A stretch of DNA of 64,000 nucleotides from Myrica gale. Lineage: Eukaryota; Streptophyta; Magnoliopsida; Fagales; Myricaceae. The position numbers and the translations under genes are program-made. Positions 22,658-34,882 of this stretch are shown in pieces (positions within the stretch are counted from its first letter, which is position 1; each line of letters begins with the position of its first letter). The stretch covers positions 14,810,001 through 14,874,000 of the forward strand of contig OZ005601.1 in the NCBI GenBank assembly GCA_963930655.1, in the 5' to 3' direction. Below the pieces are notes generated by a model. That model saw only the letters and a program-made list of their open reading frames with translations. It did no database searches and had not been told where the DNA came from.

Positions 22658-24168
22658 AAAAGTGTATTGGTCATCCACAATATTTTATAATTTTAAGATT
22701 AATTTTGACCACATGCTCCTGGCTCTGTCCCAAACTATCTCTCCAAATTTGTTGTCAAAAAGACGTTATTTGACCCATACCATAACCATCTTTGTGCACT
22801 GTCCTCACAGAATAAGAAAATATAGTTCATATGTTACCTATTCTCTAATTCCTCCAATTTAAGTTTCACATGCAAGTTGTGCTTAGGCCTCCTAACACCT
22901 TCTTAATCATCCAGCAACCATCAAAACCACATGTAGAATACTCAATCATCCTAACATGTCTACGATCAAGGTTAGGCAACAAAATTTCCTAATTGTACAC
23001 ATATTAGTCTAACCACATCTCATCTTCCCAATCCAATACTTCATTGTATTATCAACCTAACAAGGTGTAAAGCATATCAGAGGGTCACAAGTCCTATCCC
23101 TAACATATTCATAAAATATTTCCTAGTCTAATCACGTCATTATGCCAACCAATAACACCAAATAAACTACTCCTTACCTCTTAAATCCTTTGGCTATTTG
23201 GTGATCTCTTGAGAAACAGAAATGTTTCTCCTTTTCTACAAAATTTATTCCTTCTTCCTTCTTTAAGGGCCACGACTTGCTCCTTTCTCCTCCTTTCTTT
23301 CTCTACCACACCCTAACTCTCTCAATCTCTCTCTAGTGGCCGAATGAGGTGTGAGGGCTCCACACACCTCCCTATTCATACTACACTTGACCATGGTTAG
23401 AGCTTAGAGTTAGTTCTAAGCTACTAGGGTTAACTGGGCTAGGATATCATGGTGTCTAGGACTTTGCTTAGGTTGTCTACACAAGCAATGTGAGAGGATT
23501 GGGGAGCTTGGGCTGCAAGCACTTGGATAACACCAAGTGTTGCATGATTTTACATTGCTAATGATGATTAATCGTGAAAAATATTCCAAGGTGCAAAAAC
23601 TATGGGCTGGCCGGTTTTAGAGAGTGAACTTGAGGTGGGCTTGGGCTTATAAAATGGGTTGGGCCGCTTATGGGCTTTGGAAGGTCTAATGGGCTTCAAT
23701 TCTAGGCCTAATTGCAATTGGGTTCTAATTCTGGGTCCATTAGGTTCGAAAATTGAAACAAACTCTAGGATTGGACTATGGTGCGCGGTTTCGAGTGGCG
23801 GAAGTCTTATTGGGTAAATTTTGATAAACACGGGGAGATTACAAGCTAAAAGTTTGAAAAAAAAGTTTGGAAAGGTTACATTAAGCAAAATAGTGAAAAA
23901 TAGGGATTTTGCTAATTTTTCTTGCAAAAAGTCCCTATGTAGATTTTTTTAAGATAGGGAGAGAGTAAAATAAACTACTAGGATGAAAAAGTTTAAAATA
24001 AAAAGAAAGAAGGATTTTTCTAGAATTTTTAAGCATTTATTTGCTATTTTTAAGGAATTTCCACCTTTTTTTACTAATAAAAACTAATACTAATAAAATG
24101 AATTAAATTATAATATAATTATCTAAATTTAGGATAATTTATGTGATTTATATGGGTGGGGTGTTACA
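22658..24168 (+). mobile_element. Probable gypsy LTR fragment ending GGGGTGTTACA
   Basis: The right border TGGGTGGGGTGTTACA (24153-24168) is the same kind of end as the solo LTR at 29643. A pyrimidine-rich leader-like stretch (23270-23340) fits plus orientation. The left border was not found. To the right it abuts the LTR of the decayed copia element (24169 onwards), into which it seems inserted. Confidence 0.45.
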
Positions 24169-26772
24169 TTAATGGTCACCCATAATGACCCATAATTATA
24201 ATATTCATAGTACTCCCCTTTGGATGACCATACGCAACGAATATGCCTCGTTAAAACCTAGCCAATGAAAAACTCAGTGGGAAAAAACTAATGGTGAAGG
24301 AAAAAGAATAGAATATTCTAGTGTACTAGTGGTATTAGAAGATTACCCCAATAAAACCCAATGAGACAAAGCCTTAGTGAAGGAAAAAGAATACAATATG
24401 TAGCAATATAGAAGAGCCCTCCGCAAAAGGACGACTGCTTGAACATATCTGTTTGACATCAATTTCACAGCTCCTTTAGATTCATGAGTATAAAATAATT
24501 TAGGTGAAATATGCTTGGTTCTATCACCTTTAATGTAACCTCCTCTGATTTTTGTAATGCAAGCATCATTGTCTTCATACAAAATTGTTGGACTACCTTT
24601 AAATGGTGGAATACCACATTTTTATTGAATATGTTGAATCACTGATTTCAACCAAACACATTCTCGGCTTGCCTCATGAATTGCAATTATTTCAAAGTAA
24701 TTCAAAGAGGTAGCTGATATTGTTTGCTTGATAGATCTCCATGAATTGACAGTACCTCCATAGGTAAACAAATATCTAGTTTACGATCGTCCTTGGAAAA
24801 CAAAATAACTGAGTAGTTGATTCTTTTGGATAATATAATTCCATATCAGTTGTGCCTCGAAGATTACGTAATAATTGTTTGACTCAATTCCAATGTCTCT
24901 GACTTAGTGTAGAACTATATTTGGGAAGTAAATTAACTGCAAATGTGATATCACGGTGAATGCAATTTGCAAGGTACATTAATGCTCCAACTGTACTGAG
25001 ATATGGTACTTCAAGACCAAGAATATCTTCTTCTTATTCTTTAGGAAGAAATGGATCTTTCTTCACATCTAGTGATCGCACAACTATTGGAGTACTCAAA
25101 GGATGAGCTTTATCCATATAAAAGTGTTTTAAGATTTTTGCAGCATATGTCGATTGATGGATAAAAATTTCACTTGGTGCAGACCAAGACAAAATTTAGT
25201 TTTTCCAAGATCTTTCATTTCAAGTTCTTTTTTTAAAACAATTTACAGTCTTTGTAATCCCTTCTGGAGTCTCCACAAGATTTAAATCATCAACATATAC
25301 TGCAATAATTACGAATCTGAATTCTTATTTCTTGATAAAAACAGAAGGGCAAAGTATCTTATTTTCATATCCCTGCTTCAGGAGGTATTTACTGTGATGG
25401 TGATACCATATGCATCCTGATTGTTTTAACCTATATAATGATTTTTACAGTTTGCTAGAGTACATGCTTCTGGATATAGAATTACATGCTTCAGGCCTTT
25501 TAAATCCTTCAGAAATTTTCATGTATATATCATTATATCTAATAAACCATAAAAGTATGCAATCATAACATCCATTAATCGCATATCTAATCTTTTTGTT
25601 CCTACTTCGCTGATTAAAAATCTGAATGTAATTGAGGTTGTGTTTGAGAAGTAAAATTTTAGGGTGGTTAAAATTTTAAGTATTGGGGTTGATGAAAAAG
25701 TGATGAGAGAGAATGAAAAAGTTGGTGAAAAAGTGAAAAAGTTGGTAAAAAAGTGAAAAATTGTATAGAAATTGATGAAAAAATGAGGAGAGTGAGTGTT
25801 TTGTAATGATGATAAAATTTTAGGTGGGTAAAATTTTATTAAGCAAACAGAGCCTGAATCCATTATGCGAGAATAAGTCTCTTCATAATCAATCACATGT
25901 CTCTGAGAGAAACCTTGTGCGGAAAGTCATGTTCTATATCTCATGGCTTCATTCTTCTCATTACATTTTTCACACAAATACCCGTTTATATCCAACAGAC
26001 ATACCATTTTCAGGTGTCTGGACTATAGGTCCAAATACTTCACGTTTGGCTAGAGAGTTTAATTTTACCTGGATTGCTTCTTTTCATATTGGCAAATCAT
26101 TTTTACATCGACATTCGTCGATAGATTATCTTTCAATTTCAACATTACTTCTAATAATTTTAAAAGTAGTTTTGAATGAAAATATGTTGTCGACAACAAT
26201 TTTGTTTCGATCTAATATTTCTCTTGTACTCATATAATGTATTGAGATCTAATTATTCTAATATACCTTTTCTTCTTTAGGAGTTGCCATTTCTGGAACT
26301 ATCTCTTGAGGAGATTTCATTTTAGGAAATTGTTTTCTTGGAGATTTTTCTTCAGGAGATAGATTTTTCAATTTTATTGCCTGTATTATAGGTATGACCT
26401 CTTCAGAAGCAAAAATTTCTTTTGTTTCTTCCACTTATAGGGAGCTTTATCCTTAGAACCAAGATGTCTACCACGCCTCAGGCGTGTATTGGATTCATTT
26501 GATACTTCTTCTTTAAGAACATTAATCCATGTAGGGATATTAGCAGTTGAGATGTCTGATTTCACAACCCTTTTATTATCTATAAACACATCTGGTAGTT
26601 GATTTGCAATATTTTACAAATAAATGATATTTGAATTTTCAATTCATATTGATTTCTTCGAGGATCAAATAATTTCAAATTATTCAAAATACTCTCATGT
26701 CGGGCTTCAGGCAATGAATTTTCACCACCCAATGGTGAAAAAATCCTCTCATCAAAATGGCAGTCATCAAAA
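24169..26772 (-). mobile_element. Decayed Tnt1-like Ty1-copia pol remnant
   Basis: The minus strand holds DDCHFDERIFSPLGGE (about 26770-26720), the basic linker RLRRGRHLGSKDKAPYKWKK (26490-26430) and an RT start (VIDYEETYSRIMDS near 25890). Next come an AVYVDD-type RT segment (near 25290) and RNase H pieces (EASRECVWLKSVIQ near 24660; YEDNDACITKIRGGYIKGD at 24580-24520). A polypurine-like AAAGGGGAGTACT (24213-24225) is followed by the start of the 3' LTR. Many stops and shifts make it inactive. A MITE interrupts RT at 25636-25854. Confidence 0.8.
25636..25854. mobile_element. Tourist-like MITE inserted in copia RT
   Basis: The ends GGTTGTGTTTG and (complement of right) GGCTCTGTTTG extend to imperfect inverted repeats of about 45 bp with TAAAATTTTA in both. 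TGA lies on both sides (25633-25635, 25855-25857), a 3-bp duplication as for PIF/Harbinger MITEs. Removing the element rejoins the flanking RT sequence in one frame (IMDS then ITFRFLIS). Confidence 0.8.
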
Positions 26773-27687
26773 TGTGACACCCCCTCCTTGTTTTTAAAAT
26801 TCTTGGCTTATCTAAGTTGGTTTAATGAAGAGATTTATGCTATAATTTGAAATTTTAGTAGATAATTCTTCTTTATTATAATTGCATGTTTAAACAAGCG
26901 TACATATTTTTGTAATTAATTTCCTAATTAAATGCTCAAGATAGATAAAAAAATCGTTGTGTAATTTCTTTTGTTTTCTTGAAGTCCTTTTTATTGGAAA
27001 ATTACATTATAGTGCTTCTTTGAATTTTGATTGCCTATATTTTCTACTTGATTATCTTATTGCACATCATCAAACTATTTGTTTGGCATTACTATTATTC
27101 CTATATCATCCTTTGATTAAACTCTTTAATGGCCAATTTATTATATCCCCTTGATTTAAATTTCATAGTGACCAATAATATTTTATTCCTCTATTGATTA
27201 AACTCTTAAATGAATTCCTCTTAATTAATTATTGTGGTGACTAACTTTATTTTATTGCTAAATAGTTTGGTATTGGACTTAGTATTGTGCTGAAGACCAG
27301 GGCCCAGTGGACTATAGGAAGGGGCCGGACCTAAAGGAGATTCTTGGGCTTGGACTATGGGCTTGGAAGCCCACAAGAGCCCAAGCCCATTAGCAAAGAG
27401 AGTTGTCGGCCACCCTTGGGCAATGCCCATCTAAACCCAGTGCAATGATGCCTAGTTTGGTGACAAAACCTTCCATGTGTGCCATGTGTCCAAATTTCTC
27501 TACCCCATGAATGTCTACCCAATTATTTGACTTTCTACTTGTTCAACTTAACTTTAAAATTGTCTCTCTTACAACCTTAGCTTACCCCTATTAGTTTGGA
27601 AATCATGAGATAGAATGAGACAAAATGGATTTTCTAGCTTAAAGGGAGGGGTCGGCACATTTTTGCTTCACTTTCGGTGCATAAAAA
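26773..27687. other. LTR-like start TGTGACACCCCC and AT-rich DNA
   Basis: TGTGACACCCCCTCC at 26773 interrupts the copia coding remnant and looks like a gypsy LTR start. No matching right end with target duplication was found. No gene in the rest. Confidence 0.4.
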
Positions 27688-27822
27688 AGAGAAATAGAGA
27701 AAGAGAGAAGGAAAGAAAAGAAAGAGAAGAGGGAGTGTCCGAGAGAAAGAGAGACAGAGGGAGAGAGGAAGAGAAAGAGGAGAAGGAGGAGGAAAGAAAA
27801 GAAGAGAAGAAGAAAAAGGTTG
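27688..27822 (+). repeat. Homopurine tract, ~130 bp
   Basis: The plus strand is almost only A and G, with GAGAAAGAGAGA-type words and isolated interruptions (one GTGTCC, one C). Translations of it are low complexity, not genes. Confidence 0.85.
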
Positions 27823-27865
27823 GAAAGAGTGGGCATAATGTGACATTCAGCCATGGGAGAAAATC

Positions 27866-29643
27866 TGTAATACTCCAAAAAAAAAATTAAAATTTGAAAT
27901 TTGAAACGGTGCGTTAGGGATAAGTGTTATTCCTTCCGCAGCAGTTTTAGGTTTCTGAACAAAAATGTTCAGTTTCAACGTCAAAGTCACTTTATATTCA
28001 AAATTTTATTTTTCTTCAAATTTTGAACTGTTTTTGATAAATTTTTTACCTTTTTAAACATATTTAGAGATCTTTAAGTTTAGATGTAGGTTAATTGCGA
28101 AAATTTCCGCCCAATATTGGAGTTTTCTCTCATTTGAAGCTCTCTTTCTCCTCTTTCTCTCTCTACTACGAAACTCCATTTTCTCTTACCTTTGGAGACG
28201 AAATTTGTAGGGGCTGAGTATTTTTGAAGGTATGTTTGATTAATCTTGGTTTAGAGAGGTATTTCTTTTGATTTATTTGGGTTATGTCATTTTCTAGACG
28301 ACGTTGGAGAGTCGTTCGTCAATTATTAAGCAATTTATTTTCGACTTCGTATGCGCAATTGGGTTAGCTTTTCTCTAAGTTCTGACCTTCAATGGAGTTT
28401 TAGATCTAAATATTCTAGATTTTTCAGATTAGTTTTTGGTTTGCTGTAGGGTAATTAAAGGCGATTTTGAGGAATTTCACGACTTTGGGAATAGACAGAG
28501 TTATTGAAGTTCATGTGTGTTTGTTGTTGGAATTCTATTATTAAATTACATTGGGGATGTGTGAGGATTTAGATGAAGAGTTGACTGTTGTTCAAACGAA
28601 TTTTAGGTGTTGATTTACTTTTCAGCAATTCTTTGTGAATCTTAAGCTTCGGTTAAGCATCGAGGTAAGTGACTTATCAATGAGATTTTATTCCTCTAAA
28701 ATTTTGTGGAATCTAAGTGCACGAAATGTTTAATTATTCTGTGAGATGAAATTGATTTAAAAATATTTATTTGTGCGAGATTAAATCTCTTGTCATTGAT
28801 GAAATAGATTTTTAAAACGTGCACTATTTTTATATAGTTTTGATTCATTATATGAGGAAAATGTACAAATTTTTGATAAAGATGAAATGGTTTAAATTTC
28901 ATGAATTTGTTTGAAATATCAAACTTGAAATGTTGGATTGTTGGAATATATTTATTTTGTGAGTATACTTTGAAAATTGTCTTTGCGCTGGAAATATATC
29001 TCTGCGGTCTGTGTGGCCTAATATTTGGAGGTCTTTGTGGCCTAGAGGTCTGTGTGACCTAATATCTGGAGGTCTTTGTGGCCTGGAGGTCTGTGTGACC
29101 ATTGGTGATTTCCCTATATTGCGCGGCCTTGGATAATTTTTGTTACAAACTGATATTTTTAGGTTTAGTATGGCTCACGATATTTTGTTCTAGATTTCGG
29201 TTATTGTGATAAATTGTCTTTTTCCCCTACCCTCGTTGACTTGCTAGTTATTGAGCTAGTTGTAGCTCACCACTTATTTTCTATCTTTCAGATTTAGAGG
29301 TTGGTGGCAGCGAGTGATAGAAAGATTGCGAGTTGTAATCTCTGAGAGTAATTGCAAGATGCAGAATTATTGAATAAAGAGCCCTATGGAGACTTTACTA
29401 ATAATTTTTTTTATTTTGGAGACTTTAGTTATTTTATTGCTTATTGGGAAAATTGTTTATTGAGACTCTTGTTAAGAGAAGTATTTAAGCATTTATGTCT
29501 TTAGTAGTGCTCTGACTAAACTGTTGGGATTCATTTTGATTATTGAAGATGTAATAAAGATTTTATGAATTTCTTTTTCTTGATTGGGATGATATTTTCA
29601 AGCGGTATGCCATCCGTTTAGACTTTTGGGTTGGGGTGTTACA
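27866..29643 (+). mobile_element. Solo gypsy-type LTR, ~1.78 kb
   Basis: It starts TGTAATACTCC and ends GGGGTGTTACA, which are inverted relatives as in plant gypsy LTRs. It is flanked by AAATC (27861-27865) and AAACC (29644-29648), a 5-bp duplication with one mismatch. No gag or pol lies beside it, so recombination between two LTRs probably removed the interior. A pyrimidine-rich leader (28140-28190) and an internal 41-bp repeat (29006-29100) lie inside. Confidence 0.75.
29006..29100 (+). repeat. 41-bp tandem repeat in the solo LTR
   Basis: GGTCTGTGTGGCCTAATATT then GGAGGTCTTTGTGGCCT repeats 2.3 times, starting at 29006, 29047 and 29088. Confidence 0.9.
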
Positions 29644-29648
29644 AAACC

Positions 29649-30540
29649 TCTCCCATGAGCCCTATTTATTTTCTTTGTTCTCTTTAAGATCCTTTCCTCA
29701 CTAACTTAAGGTTTCTTCCCCTAGAACAAGAGGATTTTAACACTATGACTATCAAGGTAAGAGGTTTAGATTACAAGTTAGTTGTGTGGATAAGCAAGTT
29801 ATGGCCATGCATGTCTATTTAGAGGCTTTGATGTCCTTTTTTTCTACCATAAACGTTTCTGCCTTGGAGTTTTTCTTAAGATTTTTGTATTTTGTTAGGT
29901 GCATGTGAAAGATGGTAAGATGAAGGATCCTTTGTGAAAAAATGTTACACTGGGTATGAGAACATGTTGCATGTTGGACCTTTGTGTGACTTGATGTTGC
30001 AAGAGCTGGGTTTGGGTGATAGAGGACCACGGTCAGTGGCATAGGGAGCATAAAATGAGCCTTGAAGGCCATGAGTTGCCCATAAAGAGGAGTGGTGGTG
30101 CATGCATGAAGACCTTGAGCTTATTTGGGAAAAGTTAGCATTTTGAGTTTGTTGCACGAAAGTGATGCTCTATTTTTTTGATCTGATATGTTCTGAATGA
30201 TAGAGGGGTGGAGCCAAAAGTGGATTACACCGAACTCTGATAATTACGTCAACATCTCGGACTGAGATAATACTGACGACGGAGATTAGAGATCTTCTGC
30301 TTTAAATTTTTTCTTAGTTTTTCCGCTATAGTGTTCTTTTTGTACTGTAGTATGTACATTATACAAAGTGGGTTCTCTTTTGTAATACTTAATTATTAAT
30401 AAAAGGTTCTACTTATGTTTTGCTTAGAATCCTGTTGCTTTTAATGATCCTCCCACTGGCCATAACCTCAGTCTAATAGCAACGTCCATTACTATAAGAC
30501 AACGCTCGAGGTCTTGACGGTTCGGGCTATTACAATTTTT
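29649..30540. other. Repeat-derived DNA, no supported gene
   Basis: It contains a pyrimidine-rich start, a donor-like AAGGTAAGAGG (29756) and ends near GGGCTATTACA (30534), which could be an LTR end. No reading frame with a known domain. Confidence 0.4.
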
Positions 30541-33440
30541 GCATGCAAAATTGGTGGTCGTGCAGTGTGTAGTCACAGTAAAAATTTCAGCTCAATTGGA
30601 GGTCGAAAAAGATAAAAAATGCCACCGGCGATACCTAATGGTTGTTTTGGCATTTCACACAAAATGTTTAGGTAAAAAGATCCGAACAGGGAAAATAACT
30701 TTTATGGATGTGTAGAGCATGAAAAATAGATGTGGGAGCCCAAATTTGAGACCAAATTAAGTATAATTAAGCGCTTAAATCACAAAGTCCGTTTAGCGGC
30801 TTAAATGGACTTTAGGCCCATAAACCGTAAACAAGCCCAGAATACTTTGAAACTTTAGGGATAGGCCCAGTAGGGTCTAAGACGACCTAAAAAGCCTCCA
30901 TTTGAAGACATAGGGTAGATTGACCATTTAATTTTAACTTCCATGTTTACTTCGTTAATTAGTATTAACTTTTTAGAAAGAGTATAGGTAGAAGAAGAAA
31001 ATGTCTTAGAATTAGTATGTACTAATATTAATGTCCAATGCATTTTTATGCTATATCTTACATTTTATTGATCGACCTTTGTGAATTGTATATCTGTTAT
31101 GTGTATGAGATGCCATGTTGCATAAACATCTCATGGGTATGGGAACTGCTATTTTGATCGGAAAGAAACCTATACCAGAGGTGGTCCTGAGATCGGGTGA
31201 CGGTACCGTTCACAGTGGGATATTGCAATCCGCCACTGAGAGGATAGTGGTTGGTATCCCTAGGTGGTGGAACAATGCATGCTTAACTGGGTCCTAGTGC
31301 CGGGGCACGAAACAGTCACAGAAGAGAGAAGGGAAGCACAACCTAAACTCTGGAGATTAAACAGAGAGATGAAAGGACGCCTCTACAGAACCGAAAAAGA
31401 AAGAAAAAATACAGAAAGAAAGTGAAATGACGAGAAATGTATGCATTCATTCTGCAGTTCATTGCTCATATCACATGAATTGGTTTCTTATGAATCTTGC
31501 TCTATGGTTGCTTATTCTCTATTTTTGTTACTTTTGTTTTATCTAGTTACATGTCATGTCCCCTTATCCTCAATTACTGAGTCAGTAGGACTCACCCTTT
31601 ATTTTTGTGATTTCTTTTGTATGTACCACTATGGATGATGGACCTAATAGATGAAGACATTTAGGAGCGAGTAGATCTTGGATTTTGACACACACGTCTT
31701 AGTCTTTACGATTTGGATATATGTTTCTGACACGCTTGAGGTGTACAAGGAGTACGAGCCCCAATGGTACCTCAAGGCTCCACCTATGTCCCCGCCTCCT
31801 CAGGTAGAGGAATTTTGGCTGGTCGATGTTGACCTGGCTCTCTTGCATATAGTCCCTCCTCCACCGGCTCCTCCGGCAGAGAGCACCGTGAAATACAAGC
31901 TTGTCGACCTAACCTATGATACTAAGTTGGAGGATGAGTAGACTACAGCGGTAGTCATTCTTTTAGTATAGGTAAATGTTTCAGTTAGCCAGTCCACGAA
32001 TGTTGTAGTAAGGAAAGTTTAGGACAACTTCCGTTTTTATCTGTATTTTATCTTACTTTTTTTATTCCTCATGAAGGATATTCTGTAAAAGAGAAAATTC
32101 ATGATCCTAGTGGAACTATTTCTTGTCTTTTGCCATCTTTAATTTATTTTCTTTACTCTTCTCTCTTCTTTTGATTTGTTTTCATATTAAATATCTAATT
32201 TTGCTTTTCGTTCTTCAAATGAAAAGTTGTATCTTCTAGAATGAGTTGGAAGGTCGTTTTAAAATATTTGTTTCTTTATTTTCTAAATACAGTACAAGTA
32301 AACATTTTTCGCTAAGCTTTTTCACGTCAATCGTCGGGACTTTAAAGTATCAATTCGTGTCTTAATCCATGTTTGTGTGCATACCATTGCTATAGGTGAG
32401 CCTAGGGGGTAAGTACTGACACAGGGCGTGACACAAGAACATTAAATTAAGAGTATGACAACAATAAACTAGTGTATTATTATTTTACTTGTTTCGTCAT
32501 TTTTTGAATAATGTTTTTAATATTTCATGTTACGAATAATTAAATTTAATGTATGTTCAAAATTATTTATTAAATATCTTATCTAACAATTTGTTATATA
32601 TAAAACTATTTAATTTTTATTTTTAAATTAAAAAACTGCGATAAAAATGTCTGTTCCAACTGTATCATACATGTTTGGACGTTTTGGCATTAGGTCCTTT
32701 CGATCTAATTTGAACAAGAACAAGCTAATCATTATTAACCATGCGAATATTTACAATCCTTCCGTTTGAATTCATGTGAACGGCATCAAACGGAGAGTGC
32801 GAATCATATCATACGGAGAAGCTTCTTCCATTTTGTAAATATACATGTATAATTGGTAAAATTTACCATGGGCAAAACAGTCTTTTATTATTATATTTTT
32901 AGTCTAGATTGTGAAAAATAACTTAGTCTAGACTTTGAAGGACCTGGAAGCTTGTAGATAGTGGAAGAGGTTTCTAGAAGGTTTTTTAAACAACCTGGAA
33001 GGTCTGAAGCATTTTGGAGGACGTTTTGGAACTTTTCTATTGGTAGGGTTACCTTGATGTCGGACTGAGGTTAGACTGACAATGATTTTATTTTTCGGGT
33101 AAGTTAGTAAGCATATCATTGAGTGTGATTTTAACAGACTTTATTTTAGTTATAGAAACTTCGCACAAACTGTTTCTTTAACCTAATAGACCTTTCTACC
33201 CTTCTCTAAACTCTATATAAACCCACTTACTTCGCATATTCATATTCAATGAGCTTCGCGATGTCAGAACTGTGTCGTATCCATATAAGTAATTACTTTT
33301 ACACCCAGGACAGCGGGCCTTTTATCTTATTGTTGTTGATGCTTATTTTGACAACTAAAAAGAGAAATTTCGACAATGAAGCCGGTCAAACATCCAAATG
33401 TTGTCAAAATCTTCGAGGTACCTTCAGTATGGAACGGGTT
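30541..33440. other. Decayed retroelement-like region, no recognised domain
   Basis: A short Pro-rich frame (31678-31941, 87 residues, LHIVPPPPAPPAESTVKYK) follows a G-rich stretch (31180-31310), but I recognise no family. The rest is AT-rich (32440-32660 especially). Confidence 0.4.
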
Positions 33441-33447
33441 ATTATGC

Positions 33448-33792
33448 TGAGCATGCTGATGTGTGGTCCGGATGGATTTGTGAAAATCTAAAGGCTGAGA
33501 TTAAAACACGTCAATTAATGAAATAACCCACCGGGTCGACCCGTTCAGCTGTGACTCGCGAATTTGACATGTTCATATAGCGGTCGACCGCTTCATGTAC
33601 CGGTCGACAACTATATGAACAGGTCGACCGCTACATGAACATGTCGAAATGAACAAATCGACCGCTACATGAAGCGGTCGACCACCTGAACTGGTCGAAC
33701 CTGGTGGGTTATTTCATTAATTGACGTGTTTTAATCTCAGCCCTTAGATCTTCAGAAGTCCATTCGGGCCATACATCAGCATGCTCAACACC
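33448..33792. mobile_element. Inverted-repeat element with GTCGAC-rich centre
   Basis: The arm GAGCATGCTGATGTGTGGTC...CACGTCAATTAATGAAATAACCCACC (about 95 bp, 33448-33543) is matched by its inverted partner at 33697-33792 with scattered changes. The centre (33575-33690) holds at least six GGTCGAC(C) or ATCGACC words in both orientations with CGCTACATGAAC or CGCTTCATG between them. No ORF; no clear target duplication. The copia 5' LTR starts 17 bp to its right. Confidence 0.75.
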
Positions 33793-33808
33793 TTAGTGCT
33801 AAGCATAG

Positions 33809-33969
33809 TGTTAAGGAAAGAGTTGATGTTTAGGAAAGATCTTATAACTATGGAAAGAAATATTTGTAATAAGTGTAGGTCGATTGTATTGTGATGTTAT
33901 ATAATGGAATGACCAAGAGAGGGAAAGCATGTCTTCCGCTCTCCTTTACACAACTCCATAATCTTTTTA
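33809..33969 (+). repeat. 5' LTR of copia element
   Basis: Starts TGTTAAGGAAAG and ends CTTTTTA. The last two bases (TA here, CG in the 3' LTR) are both one change from the usual CA. Confidence 0.93.
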
Positions 33970-33982
33970 TGGTATCGGAGCT
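33970..33982 (+). promoter_or_regulatory. Primer-binding site of copia element
   Basis: TGGTATCGGAGCT follows the LTR directly. It differs by one base from the initiator tRNA-Met complement TGGTATCAGAGC. Confidence 0.85.
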
Positions 33983-34537
33983 ATAGCACTAGGGTTCCGC
34001 CATCTCTCCCCTCTCTTCTAGTCATCTCTTCCTTTTTCTTCTACCTCGCTCAAATTTTTTTTATTCCTTGTAAGTCTCTCTCTTCCTTGTTGAGTGGGGA
34101 TGGCGCTTGTGTCATGAAGTCATGCCAACCATTGTCGTCATCCCCAATGTTGTTGTGGGTATAGTTTGTGGTTAGCAGATCCGATGCATGGCTACTGGAG
34201 GTATAATTTTCCTGACTCAATGAACAACTCAGGGTTTTTTTGTGGTGTGTGTTGGTGCTTGTGGGGTATTCTCGGTACTTTCTGTCACTCAGGTGACTGG
34301 TTTTTGAGGTGGTATGTCTAGGCTGCGTTGGGAGGTGGCTGTTTGACGTTTTTCTGATCCCTCGCCTGTTTTACGTCATTTTCTGGTGGGTTTCTTGAGC
34401 TTCAGTGCTGTTTGTGTCACTCGGAGAAATTGATTTCGTTCTTGGGTTGGCTTGTTTTGGGTTGATCCATATTTAACCCGGGTCATTCTGGGCTGACCCA
34501 AACTTGACCCATCAGGTTCGGTTGTTATTTGTTTAGC

Positions 34538-34770
34538 ATTTTCTGAAATTCGCTGGAGTCTGCTCGAGCGTCGGTTGAGCGCTCGTCGAACGCAAAGCTT
34601 CTATCTGAATTTTTCCTAATCTCGCTCGAGTTGTTGTCAAGCGGTTGTCGAACTTGCTGAATCTGTATAAAATTCTCCAAGGGTGCTCGAGCACTGGTCG
34701 CGCGCTAGTCGAGCGTGACGAGTCAGTCTGAAATTTTCCAAGGACGCTCAAGCGTGTGTCAAATGCTGTG
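34538..34770 (+). repeat. ~65-bp tandem repeats with GCTCGAGC core in copia leader
   Basis: Units start with TCTGAA...TTC-type words near 34539, 34601, 34663 and 34728. Each contains GCTCGAG (or GCTCAAGC) and then, 20-25 bases on, a GTCGAACG or GTCGAGCG word. They lie about 110 bp upstream of the gag ATG. Confidence 0.8.
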
Positions 34771-34882
34771 TTAGACCCAGTCTAGCCCATTTTATATTGG
34801 GTTCTGCTTTACTCAGGTTGCTCCCAACTCTCTTTTGTGCTCTGTTTTTCTGCTATTTCGACTATCATCGTTCGTGTAAAAT

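Noticed and set aside
27615..27890. 91-residue Glu/Lys/Arg frame
   Set aside because: It is a translation of the homopurine tract; low complexity without a domain.
26773..30534. One large gypsy LTR from TGTGACACCCCC to GGGCTATTACA
   Set aside because: The ends look plausible, but no matching 5-bp duplication was found, so it is not called as one element.
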